Of a stretch of DNA of 64,000 nt, positions 12,748 through 24,700 are shown one piece after another (the stretch's first letter is position 1; every line of letters starts with the position of its first letter). The DNA lies in NCBI GenBank assembly GCA_019925795.1, contig CM034312.1:87609528-87673527 (forward strand), read 5' to 3'. The DNA is from Dendrobium chrysotoxum (taxonomy: Eukaryota > Streptophyta > Magnoliopsida > Asparagales > Orchidaceae). The notes beneath the pieces are model-generated. The model was given only the letters and a program-made list of their open reading frames with translations. It did no database searches and was not told the origin of the DNA. The position numbers were made by a program, and so were the translations under genes.

Positions 12748-13590
12748 TTGTTTGGTTAGAAGTAGGATTTAACTCAATTAGGATTTAGTAAATCTTGTAA
12801 ATTTGAAATTAATAAATTTGATATGTGTTAAATCTTGTTAAATTCAATTAAATTGTTTGACTATTTATTTAGGGATTGAAAGACTTATATGGTTATGACA
12901 TTAACTAAATCATAATTAACACAAAGTATTATCTTAATTAATTAATTAATAATTAATAATTTATTGAGCTAATTAAAAATAACTTCTATTTAATAAAATT
13001 AAATAAAAAATAATATCAATTTATTTTACTCAATATCTCTTTTGTTAAATAATATTAATTATGTAGGCTAACTTAAGTTTTCAATTAATGTAACATTGAA
13101 TATTGATAATTTTAGTTAATAATTTTTTTTATCAATTCCAATTGAACGTTAAATCATAATCAGCATAAATGATATTTTAATTATTCAATATTTAATAATT
13201 TGTAAATTAATTAAAAGTAATAGTAACTTTTTAATCAAATTAGATTACAAATAAGATTTATAATATTTTTAAATTAAATAATTTCCAACAATTTTAAGCA
13301 TATAAAACATAATATCGCAAACCCTCGACGCGACAAAGAAGCGATAAATCGAGACGGGAGCTCCGTAGGTCGGACATCGAAGAGATCGCGGGGTATGAAG
13401 GAGAAGAGGAGTTACTGAAGCGTGAGGATTTACGTTCAATCCGGCGAATGCCAGGATTTATTAAATCCGGGCTTGAAGGTGCAACGGAGTGCAAACGAGA
13501 TTTAGAAAACTGTAGGATTTAAAATGATATTTTCTACCGTTAGACGGGATTTAGTTTATTAAATCCTGCATAAATCCTGCTACCAAACAG
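12748..13590. mobile_element. Terminal-inverted-repeat (MITE-like) element abutting EAF6
   Basis: The left end reads TTGTTTGGTTAGAAGTAGGA and the reverse complement of the right end reads CTGTTTGGTAGCAGGATTTA. The match continues for about 45 bases through repeated 'aggattta' and 'taaatcc' words. The interior is AT-rich on the left, but 13310-13500 is GC-rich. I see no clear target-site duplication, so the superfamily is uncertain (hAT- or PIF-like ends). The right end lies about 12 bases before the EAF6 start codon, so any 5' UTR and core promoter would lie inside or at the edge of the element. Confidence 0.6.
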
Positions 13591-13602
13591 CTCCAAGCCT
13601 CG

Positions 13603-13615
13603 ATGGAATCGGAAG
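13603..13615 (+). CDS. EAF6: EAF6 coding exon 1 (13 nt)
   Basis: ATGGAATCGGAAG followed by donor GTAGCC. Reading straight through gives a stop after 22 codons, whereas splicing to 13687 yields MESEGQRAASNPSAM, which matches how plant Eaf6 proteins begin. The downstream intron is 71 bp. Confidence 0.8.
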
Positions 13616-15694
13616 GTAGCCATTCCAAAACGCTATTCCAAAAGGGATTCTCAGTGGCTTATTTAGTTTAGGATTTCTTTTTCTAGGGCAAAGGGCGGCC
13701 TCGAATCCCTCGGCCATGCTTGCTGCCCTACTGAGCAAGAGAGATAAGCTTCAAGAAGAGCTACGTAGCATTGAGAAGCAGGTTTAAACTACTCTTTTTA
13801 TTTTACTGAAAATTTTGAGAGCTTCTGAACTCCCAGCTTTCTATTGTAGTTCATCTACAAACTTTTTTTGGTTTTGCATCATTATTGGACGGAAATCCTT
13901 ATTATCACTTTCTTTTTAAGTAAAATCAGTGATTAGAATCTTTTATTGGAGGTTTTACTTATTTACCTGGCGATTTCATTTGTCCTATTTGACCGGAAAA
14001 ATACGTTCTTTTGAATACTAGTGCAGCATCACAGGCTTAACTGCACTTATTTTATTCTTTATAAATTTGTGCAAAGAGAAGGGTCTCTTTGCTCATCACA
14101 CTGCTGCATTCAATTTTCGGAGCATTATTTTTTGAACACTGCTATTCTATCAGATTTTCCCTATCCACTAGCCGTTCGATTCCCTTACAAAAGAGGAACA
14201 CCCTTGAAGATCTGCAAAATTACATGAATGCTTAGAGGGCTGAAAAATCCACTTTGGAGAAAATAGAATCATTTTTCTCATTAACGGTTGTTTGGTTCAA
14301 TGTTATTTAGAAAGTACTTTTCTTAATATATTTGTATTATTCAGATGACAATGCTTTCTTTAAATTGTAAGAAACGGGGAATCAAATATTATTTACATAT
14401 TTATAGTTTAATGATGTTAGAAAACAAAGTAGCGCATATGTTCTACCAAATATTTGAGTCTATCGATCTATACAACTTTAAATATTCTATTTATGGATTA
14501 TCAAAAATGTGCATCTACTCTATTTGCCTTTGCATTTTTCAAATCTCTTCCTTTTTTGCATATGGCCAGTGCATTTGACAGTATCTGCTTATTTGTAATT
14601 TGATTGGAAAGCCATTTTTTGATGTAAACATCACAAAAGAGGCATAAACAAACCAAACAACCCCTCATTTGACTTAGATATGGATGGATGGTTGATTTTT
14701 TTTCCTTTATGGACCAAATGCTCACGATAAATGATCTATTTGTTGTTTGTCCTTGAGGAGTGTTTAGATAGATAGATTCTTTGCAGTGCTAGTTGGATAA
14801 TCTTGTTGAGATACACACTTTTATGAAGTGCTTACCTATTTCGGCTTGGCTAGCTAGGTTTAAATTATATCTTTGGGTAGCCATCTTTAGTCATTAGGTG
14901 TGTTCTTAAGCTTTTTTGCTAAATGTCTAGAAGGAGTCTAGTCAATTTCAATGGTTTTGGAACGCACCTCTTACTTTTTTTAAAATAACAGTGTTTTAGT
15001 GAACTATAGCTTTATACTTTGCAATGGCGGATAACCATCCAAACTATGAATTGTTTGGGACATACTTTTTTTATTATTTTTATGCTAGAAAAAGAAGTCT
15101 ATAAAAATAATATCAGTTTAAATGAAAAAAAAATATGAATTTTTTTTGCTATTCTCAAAATTTGCTTAAAAATACTGTTTTTTGGGAAAGTACAAAAGAA
15201 ATTATAGCTGAGAATGTAGTTTGTAAAAAGGTTTTGACAAAAAAAAAAAGAAAAAAGAAAAAAACATAAGTTGTCCCTAATGGAGACATAGTTGGTCTTG
15301 AGCAAATCAGTATAACGTTGGTTTTGCCAATGTTTGTGCTAATTCAGCTTTAAATGCCAACTGAACAGATAATTCGCATCATCAAAAGTATTAAATTATT
15401 TAGGCTTTAGTTTTATTTATTTGGCGCAAAGGATGGTGAAAGAGTAATTTTTCCATTATTTGCTTGTTTATTTTATGTGAAGCATGACCGTTATTTTGAA
15501 TCAGATTATGTGTAATTGGTTTATTAAAATAACCCATATTCTGATATGTTATTCTTTGCCACAATCCTACAAGGTTTATGACCTTGAGACTAGCTACTTA
15601 CAAGAATCAAACCAATGTGGGAATGTTTTGAAAGGTTTTGAAGGTTTTCTATCAGCCTCAAAGAGCACAATTAAGTAAGCCTTTTAATCCACCA

Positions 15695-15728
<34 letters not shown>

Positions 15729-18700
15729 TCTCCTCCCCTTTCCCCTTTATCTTTCTTCCTCATTACTTGAAAGGCATGTCTGTTTCTATTATGTTTTTAT
15801 CACTCCATTTCCTTAATTGTTATTAAGCTCTGAAATGAGCTCATTTCAATCCTTAAATGCTTCTCTTAGAGAAATTCTTTTGCATTATCCTTGTTTCTTT
15901 TATTTTTTTAGATTATTTATATCTTCAATCCTATACAACTGCCTAGTTAGTGTTCTAATGTGATAATTACAGAGCTGAGCTTTGTTTGTCGTACTATCTT
16001 TGCTAATTTTTGGTGTTTTTGTATTTCCATCTCCTTATATATCTTCACCCAAGTTATGTTATACTTTTTTTTAAAAAATTTGTTGCTAGTTTTGATTGCT
16101 CTCTATTATGGCATTCTTGTTTCTTTTTTTTTTTTTTCCTTCCTGAATTTTCAACAATTTCTTTAAAGTTTAGAAGGATTAGCGATTTTTCATTTAGCAA
16201 AATTTTCTCTAACTTTTTTTTTTCCAAATGGTTAGATTGTTTTATTAAATTTCCGATATGATTAAATAGGATCTTTTGTAGTTCTATGGTCCTTGTTTCT
16301 ATTTGTATGATCTAAACGCTGATTGTTTTTGTGCAATGATCTGCCATTTGTACCAAAAATTTATTATTGCAGGGTTTGTGCTGTATACTTTGTAACATAA
16401 TGAATTGGAGCAATTTGATATTCACCTATCAAATTGGTGATATGATTCTAACATGGTGAATTAAATAAGAATGATCTGTAAATTATGGTTCTCTTTTTAG
16501 GCGATGAAACAGGAGTTTTGGGCGTATTTGTGAGGCACCATAGATTAAGGAGTAGGCATGCATCAAGCTTCTTCCAGGTTATTTGTTGATTATTTTAGTA
16601 TTTTAGGTTATTTTAGTTTTATTTCAGTTTTAATATATTAAATTTAAAAATAGTTTCTATTTTAAATTAGATAGGAGGATTATTAGGGCTTAGTTTATTA
16701 ATTTAAAGTAGTTTCATATCAAATGAGGCCCTACTTTAATATATAGGGGCTTTAATGCGTATAATTTAATTAAATTATATTTGAATCAAAATTCATTATT
16801 ATTCCTCTCTCCACTCGCACTCTCCTATGAAGTCCCTCTATCCTCATAAATTTCTCTCTCCTCATGTAATGTTCAAATCCTAAGAAGCTCTTGAATTTCT
16901 TGATTATCGAGACCCTCCCACTTCCCTCTCTCACACGTGAGACAAGAATTTCATAGGTTCTTTGTCATACCTTAATCCTAAGAGTCCCAGATGTTTTCTT
17001 TTCTGAACCAAGTCTACCTCTGCTTCCTTTCTCTAAAATATGTTTCTTCATGCACAATCCAATCCTCTCACATTTAAAAGGTGAATTCAAAGTGAATAAG
17101 CTTACAACCAATGTCAAATTGAAAAATTTATGACCATATTTGATGAAAATATGTTGTAGGATGAATTGGATCCTAACTAATGCAAGTTGCAAAGAGATTC
17201 AAAGTATTCACTTACGTTTCTTAGAAAAGTTTCTTTAGCTATGGTAACTATTTTATTGATGGATTTACCTAGGAGCTATTGATTTAACTAAGGGTGAACT
17301 ATGGTGATGCAAGAGATTATGCTAACTGAACTAAAACTTTTAACCATACAATAGTAAGAAAGATAATGATTGACCAGGAGTATACTAACCATGGTGAAAG
17401 CCAATGATTACAGTGGGAATAGAAATAATATAATTAGACATCCATGATTAGTCCTATGTCATCCTTCCTTGAAAGTCCTTTCTTAAAGGCTTGCATGCTC
17501 TCACTGTCTCACACGTGTCATTTTCATAGTTTAGGGTTTACAAAGATGGTCACATTCAATGCAAGAGAGCATTGCTAAATTTCATTCATTCAAATATAGA
17601 CCCATAATGACACAAGATGGGGTATGTATAGTCATGACAAGGGAAACCAAATAGTTATGAAGGCGTGGTTGGCCATGCATAGGGAAGGGGACGGTATTAT
17701 GATTTTGTTGAATTTGATGTGGCTTTGTAGGGTTCTTAAGGGGTTTGTCAGGTTCAAAGGTCATGTGACTTGATGGAGAGTTCAATTCAAAAAATTTTGA
17801 ACAAGGCAAAGAAGGGAAGATTTTTTTTTTTTTTGGGTGTGGGGGGGGGGGGGTGAATTGTCAAAGTCAAAGTTGATGTCGAGGTTGACTAATAATGTGG
17901 AGATCAAATGGTTCTCAAAGGATGTTAAAAAATGGCTAAAAGTGGGTAAAGTGGCCATGACCAGTCTTGTTCCACCATCATATATACACAAGGTTCAAAT
18001 GACTTGAGAAGCCAGTACATACATGATAATGACCCAACAAATACATCACAAGACTTAGTATGATATAATGTCCCATAACAATGAGGGTAGAAAGTTAAAA
18101 AAGTAAGAAAGAGCAAATATATCATATGAAGCATATAAGTTTTAGGCTCAATAATTATGTCTCTGACATCTTTGGTCGTTAGTTTGAAGACACTTTGCAT
18201 CACAAATTATGGGAAAAAGGAAGAAGAACACCAAGACTTAGTATGACTTAATGGCCCCATAACATAGAAGACCAAAAAAAAAACTTTATAAAGAAAGAGA
18301 AAATATGTCACATGTAGGGGTGTCAAAATCGGGTTACGGGTCAGACCCGAACTGACCCGGGTTTCAAACGGGTTGACCCTAACCCGACTCGGGTATGTAA
18401 ACGGGTCGGAAAGTCCAACCCGGACCCGACCCGATCGAGTTACCGGGTTGACCCGACCCAACCCGGATGCAGAACTGCGGTGACGGCCGGAGAAACGGCG
18501 GCGGGCAAGCAAGCATGCGGGGCGGAGCGGGCGGCGGAACGGCGGCTGGGCAGCGCGGGCGCGGGCGTGGGGGGGGCGGGCAGCGGGCAGCGGGCGGGAA
18601 ATTAATGTTTTTTTTTTAAAATTAAACGGGTTATCGGGTTGACCCGGCAACCCGCCGGGTCAACCCGAACCCGACCCGTTTTTCAAACGGATCGTTTTTT

Positions 18701-21700
18701 GCAACCCGAACCCGACCCGTTTGAGAAACGGGTCGGGTCAAACCCGAAAATTCCGGGTCGGGTTCGAGTCGGGTTTTCGTGTCGTGTCAAAATTTGACAC
18801 CCCTAGTCACATGAAGTACATAAGTGCTAGATTCAATGATTATGCCTCTGGTGTCTCTGGTCATTAGTTTGAAGATGCCTTGCTTCACAAATTATGGGGA
18901 AAAGAGAGAAGAATAATATTAAGCAACATGATCATTAACATAATCCCATCATAAAATTGGTTTCAATAATGATCAATCTTCTAAAATAAAAAAAGAAACC
19001 CCTACCCATAACCTTTACCCTAGCCTTGATCTCTATCAATTCGTTTGTATATTATCTAGAAATCACTAAGGCAAATTGGGGGGTGGGGGTGGGGGTGGGG
19101 GTGGGGGTGGGGGTGGGGGGGGGGGGGAGGTGGATGTCGAGGTTGACTAATGATGTGGAGATCAAATGGTTCTCAAAGGATGTTAAAAAGTGGGTAAAGT
19201 GGCCATGACTAGTCTTGCTCCACCATCACTATATACACAAGGCTCAAATGACTTGAGAAGCCAGTACATACATGATAATGACCCAACAAATACATCGCAA
19301 GACTTAGTATGATATAATGTCCCATAACAATGAGGGTAAAAAGTTAAAAGAGTAAGAAAGAGCAAATATATCATATGAAGTATATAAGTTTTAGGCTTAA
19401 TGATTATGTCTCTGACATCTTTGGTCATTAGTTTGAAGACGCTTTGCTTCACAAATCAGCCAGGTGTTCTTGAAGTCCAAAGTCCAACAAGCAAATGGGT
19501 CCCGTCCCAGGGAAACTCCACCAATCCCATCCAGAACGAGCTTTAGAACCTTCAGGAGAAAATGATTTTTTGCGCTGAAAGATATGAAAAGAGAAAGAGT
19601 CATCTTCAAGCCCAATTTAATAAGGAAAAAGAAATTATTCAAAGAATATATGCGGCTCGAATTCAAGAGTTGGATTTGGCATATGCTGCACAGATGAAAA
19701 TCTTAAAATCGATCTCATCAGGAGATGAGGATTTTCCACTAGGGGAGAATCTGATGTAGGCAAAGGGGGGGTCAACATAAATTTAATTTCTTGGGCTAAT
19801 TTAGTTCCTTGGTTTGGGCTTGGCTATTTGGGTTTTTTCTGCTTTGTTGGGAACTGCTATGTTTTAGCTCATTATTACATGTAATAATCTCCTTTTTTAG
19901 CTCATTAAGGGGTGTTGTTCTGGTTCTTTCCCCCCTCTCTGTGGCCTTTTGGTTCCTCCGCCTGGCTCCCGTCCCGTGGCTGCCCCTTCCTGTTTCCCGC
20001 GTGGCTCTTCGTGTGCTGCTCCAGCCGTGGCCTGTTGGCCTTCTGCCTCCCTTTTGCTGATTGGTTCCCTGGGTGGCTGTTTGGGCTGTTTGGTTCCCTC
20101 TTTTCACCTATTTATAAGGGCTGTTTTGTAGCTTTTAAGCAAGTGTTATGAAGTAATATTTGGAGCTAAAACCTGAGGGTTTTTAGGATAGCTTGCGAAC
20201 TATGCATCCTCTTCTTCCCTTCTCCTCTCTATAGCTTGCGAGCTATACTTCGTCTTGGCTTCTTACCTCTTTCTTCTCTCCGCAAGTGACCACCTCATAT
20301 GTATCTTTCTTCTCAATCAATGAAAAGCTTGTTTAGGTGTTTTTATATTATGTTTGTCATGTGAATTGTAAGTGTTATTTTATATAAAAGTGTGTTGTTG
20401 AATAGTCAATTTTAGTAAGTGTTTTCAAAGTGTATTTTGTGTTCTCCAATGTGTTGTGGAGATCTTTTGTTTCTTTTTTTTGTGACCAAGGGTTCTTTTA
20501 CTTGTTTTGGGAACTTTTGGTTGCATCACCTACCCATAACCTTTACCCTAGCCTTGAGCTCTATGAATTCATTTGTATGTTATCATGAAATCACTAAGGC
20601 AAATATAATTGAGATCATAATGGTATTAGTTTGCCTGTGGAGCTAGAAATTCTCCTAACCTAATTGGAAATTACTGTTAAAAATTTACGTAGATGTTGCA
20701 TTAGTCTTATTAGCATCTATTAAAATATTATTATTGATTTGGTTTAGATTTGGGTGAAGTTGCTTCTTGTGAGCATAAATCATATATTACTCGAAGTGGT
20801 ATTGAAAAAGTATGTCATATGATGAATGGAAGGATTATTGTTTCAGTTAATAAATGATTTTGTTAACGGATGACTTTCATGATTGCACTTGTAATGATAT
20901 TTTTTTTTTCTTATCATGATAACTATATCGGGCCTTATGTGTATTGCAATTCCAAGTACCATTTGAATCATTATTTGTCTCATTGGATATTATAAATCAT
21001 CTTCTAGGAATACCAATTTTGATGCTTCTAAATTTTACTTATATTCCCATAACGATTATTGTTTAAGTTAATAAATTATTTTGTTAAGGGATGACTTTCA
21101 TAATTGCACTTGCAATGATATTATGTATTTTCTTATCATGATAAATATATCGGGGCTTATGATTAAAACTAGTCGTATTGCAATTCCAAGTAGCATTTAA
21201 ATCATTATTTGTCTCATGGATATCATAAATCATCTTCTAGGAATACCATTTTCTATGCTTCTAAATTTTACTTATATTCCTATAATGATCAAATGTCTCA
21301 TGAAAAATACAAATATCATTATTAGCATAAAACTTACGTTGGTCATACATGATTATACTGCCAATCTATATCCAAAAATATCTTAATATGATGATATATT
21401 ATATCATACACTAATTCCTCAATCTCTAAATGTTCGAAATACGTGTTATTGTTAGAAGTTCAGGTACTTCTGACTATCCACTAATTTAAAAACTTGATCT
21501 TAGTGCTTAGTTTGTCTATGATGAACTATTAGATGATCTTATTTTTGTAGACGAGCTTAATGATGGTGATTAGACATCAATAATTAAGTCTTTTGTTAAG
21601 CTTGATTTTGAGGTTGTGCTTGGGACTTTCCTAATCTTAAAATTGGGATGTGCTTAAGCCAATTTTTGAGGTTGAGATTTTTTCTATTACAACTATTATT

Positions 21701-24700
21701 GAGATTAAAATGATTGATCAACATTCATCTATTCTTGTAAGATTTTTCTCCAGACATGAATTGTTCCAAATGTTATAATCCTGCTCTTTTCTCTTCCAAA
21801 AAAGGTTTAGTTTGTGTTAGTATAACTACCACTATTGTGCTTATCTTTTATAATAATGCGCTAAGAAATGTATGATGTATGGGATTGTTCAGAAATGAAG
21901 CCTATATATTCTACTTCCTATGTTTTTCTTGCATATGTTGATGATACAAGAGATGTTTATGAACTAGTTTTGCCACCTCATCCTGGTGACCCTACTTGGA
22001 AGAAAGGGTTGGTGCATGTTCTTAAGAAGAGTTGCTATAGCTCCAAAGAAGTTGATCAGTAGAAGACACGCATTAAGATTATTCTAGATTATTTGTAGAT
22101 TATTGCAACATTTAAGATTCTTATTTCACTTTTAATGTATTTGATTTTGAAGATTATCTTTTTAAATTAAATGATAGGTTTTTTGGGGCTTATTTAATTT
22201 GTATTTTAAACCAATTAGTTTTTAAATGTAATCTTCTTTTTTAAGTAAGGATTGCAATGCTTGTATATAAAATAATCTTTTCATGAATTACATTTGAATC
22301 TACATTCTTTCTTTTTAAACCTCTATTCTCTTTACTTTGTTTGCCACATGAACACCCTCTCTCGTCTATATGGTTCTCTGTCAAGTGTTTTGCAGATCTT
22401 GATAAGCTCCTCAGTAGAGTCTCTATTGAGACACCCTCATGTCTCCCTCTCTTATCATGGTTGGTATGCATCTTAAGGACAAGAACTTCATGACTTTTCT
22501 TTCTCCTATCATGTATCTCAAGGCTTTCTCATTGTTTTTATTTTTAACCAACACTCCCTCTCTTATCTCTAGAATCTTTTTAGCCGAGGCTCTCTCATTG
22601 TTTCTATTTTTAACCAACACTCCCTCTCTTTCTATCTCTAGAATCTTTTTCTATAAGCACAATTTGATTCTCTCACAACTAATGAGGAATTTGATGGACC
22701 AACCGATTTGATTGGGAGAGAATTAGGAAGTTTCCTAATCAAGAGCGAGCTATCTAGGAATGTTCTTAATCAAAGGGGATTAATTAGGAGATGTTATCTA
22801 AGTGAATAAGGCATATTTGGGGGCTGATTTGGAGGGGATTAATTAGGAAATATTTTCTAATTGAAGAGGGCAGATTTGGAGGCTGATTTGAGGGCTGATT
22901 TGGGAGGGGAAATAACTAAGAAAATAGGAGGGAATTGGGGGAGGGCTGTTTGGGTATTCGCTGTTTATTGTTTGCTTTAAGTAGGTGATTTTTCTAAGAT
23001 TAGGGGTATGTGTCGTTTGCTAAATTTAGATTGTTCTCAGGGTGTTGGGCTTTAGCTGGCGGCTAGAGATTTGGGAGAGCCAGATCTTCCTCTCCAATTG
23101 AAGATCCACTTGTATCTTGTCTTTTCTTTCATAAAACTTTCAATAAAGTGTTCTTGTGTGTTCTATTCCTGATTTTCTTGTCGTTGGTTTTTTGACATTG
23201 CTGAAATAAGATTTTAGCCAAGGCTTTTCCTAAATTTTTGCAAGCACTTCCTATCAAATTGGTATCAGAGCAGTTTCCTGGGCTGAAATAGAAGTCTTCC
23301 TCGTTGATTTCTCCTGCGTTTTTCTCTCTGATCTTTTTTTGTTGTTTGGAGGCCAGATTCGCATCAAAGTTGCTATTTTTTGCTGTTGGAGCCTAGATTT
23401 TGGTATCCATTGCAAGAAGAAAGGTAGAAGTGTTGGAGGGGGAAATCAGACAATTGAAATATGAAATTTCGGATCTCCAAACTCAAATTTCAAATTTAAA
23501 AAGTCAAATTCAGTCGTCCATGAGAAGATTGATGGAAAATTTTCATCATGGAGAAGATGTTGAAGAAGTTGCTCAAGGGCCAACCCAAGAGGGAGGATGG
23601 GGAGGTGAAAATGTTGGGGGAAGAAGAGTAGATGCCACCTTTGGAGCCACTTCCAAGGAGGGGGAAGGAGTGGAATTTTTGGTGGAGCTGCAGAGTTTGG
23701 AAGGAGAAGACGATGGAGAGAAGATACCATACATGGTTCAACCACTCCTACTGCAATATCGAGAGGTGTTTCTGTCAGTTCATGGGTTGTTTCATCCGCG
23801 GGAATATGAGCATGCTATCATTTTGAAGGGAGTTTCACATATCAGTGTTTGTTTGTACCATTCTCCTCAATTCCAGTAGGATGAAATCAAGAGATTGATC
23901 AAGGAGATGCTGGAGGCAGGGATTGTTGAACCCCCAGTGATAGTCCATTTTTTAGTCCAGTGCTATTAGTCTAGTGCTTTATCAGCAATTTCCTTCCTTC
24001 CACCCTGAGGACAAGGTGGCACTTTGGGAGGAGAGTATTGATGGATCAGCCGATTTGATTGGGAGGGAATTAAGAAGTTTCCTAATCAAGAGGGATCTGT
24101 TTATGAAGGTTTTTAATCAAATGAGATTAATTAGGAGATGTTTTCTAATTGAAGAGGGCATATTTGGGGACTGATTTGGAGGAGATTGATTAGAAAATGT
24201 TTTCTAATTGAAGAGGGTAGATTTGGGGGCTGCTTTGGGAGGGAAATAATCAAGAAAATCAAAGGGAATTGGGGGAGGGTTATTTGGATATTTGCTGTTT
24301 ATTGTTTGCTTTAAGTAAGTGATTTTCCTAGGGTTAGGGGTATGTGTTGTTTGCTAAATTTAGATTGTTCTTAGGGTATTTGGGCGCTAGCCGACGGCTA
24401 GAGATTTGGAAGAGCCGGATCTTCCTCTCCAATTGAAAATCCACTTGTATCTTGTCTTTTATTTCATAAAACTTTTAATAAGAAGTTTTCTTGTGTGTTA
24501 TATTCGTGGTTTTTTTGTCATTGGTTTTCTAACATTGCTGGAATCGGGATTCAGCCAAGGCTTTTCCTACTAGCACTTTCTATCATAATTCAAAGAGAAG
24601 CAGTGTACAATCAAAGCCAAATTGAGGGGAAAAAAAAGAAAATCAAATGGTGAAGGCTACGACTTAGGCTTAAAAAAGGGGTTAAGATATGTTTTGATTG

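Larger units (their letters stand above)
22692..24585 (+). mobile_element. Internally deleted LTR retrotransposon (Ty3/gypsy-like)
   Basis: The 5' LTR is 22692-23256 and the 3' LTR 24039-24585. Both start TGATGGA(C/T)CA(A/G)CCGATTTG and end CTATCA. Flanks are GAATT on the left and TAATT on the right, a 5-bp target duplication with one change. A primer binding site and polypurine tract are in their expected places. The interior is only about 780 bp, so most of gag-pol has been deleted. It sits in intron 3 of EAF6 in the sense orientation. Confidence 0.9.

Noticed and set aside
13603..13671. Unspliced 22-codon reading from the EAF6 start codon
   Set aside because: It ends at a TAG after residues with no family similarity. 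Splicing at 13615/13687 gives the expected plant Eaf6 N-terminus in phase.
18207..18650. 147-codon minus-strand open frame
   Set aside because: It runs through the GC-rich hAT MITE and its flanks. The Arg/Pro/Ala-rich peptide reflects the CGGGT words and the frame crosses the element boundary.
23446..23745. Minus-strand frames of 99 and 81 codons
   Set aside because: They are the complement of the gag/pol remnant on the plus strand and have no independent similarity.
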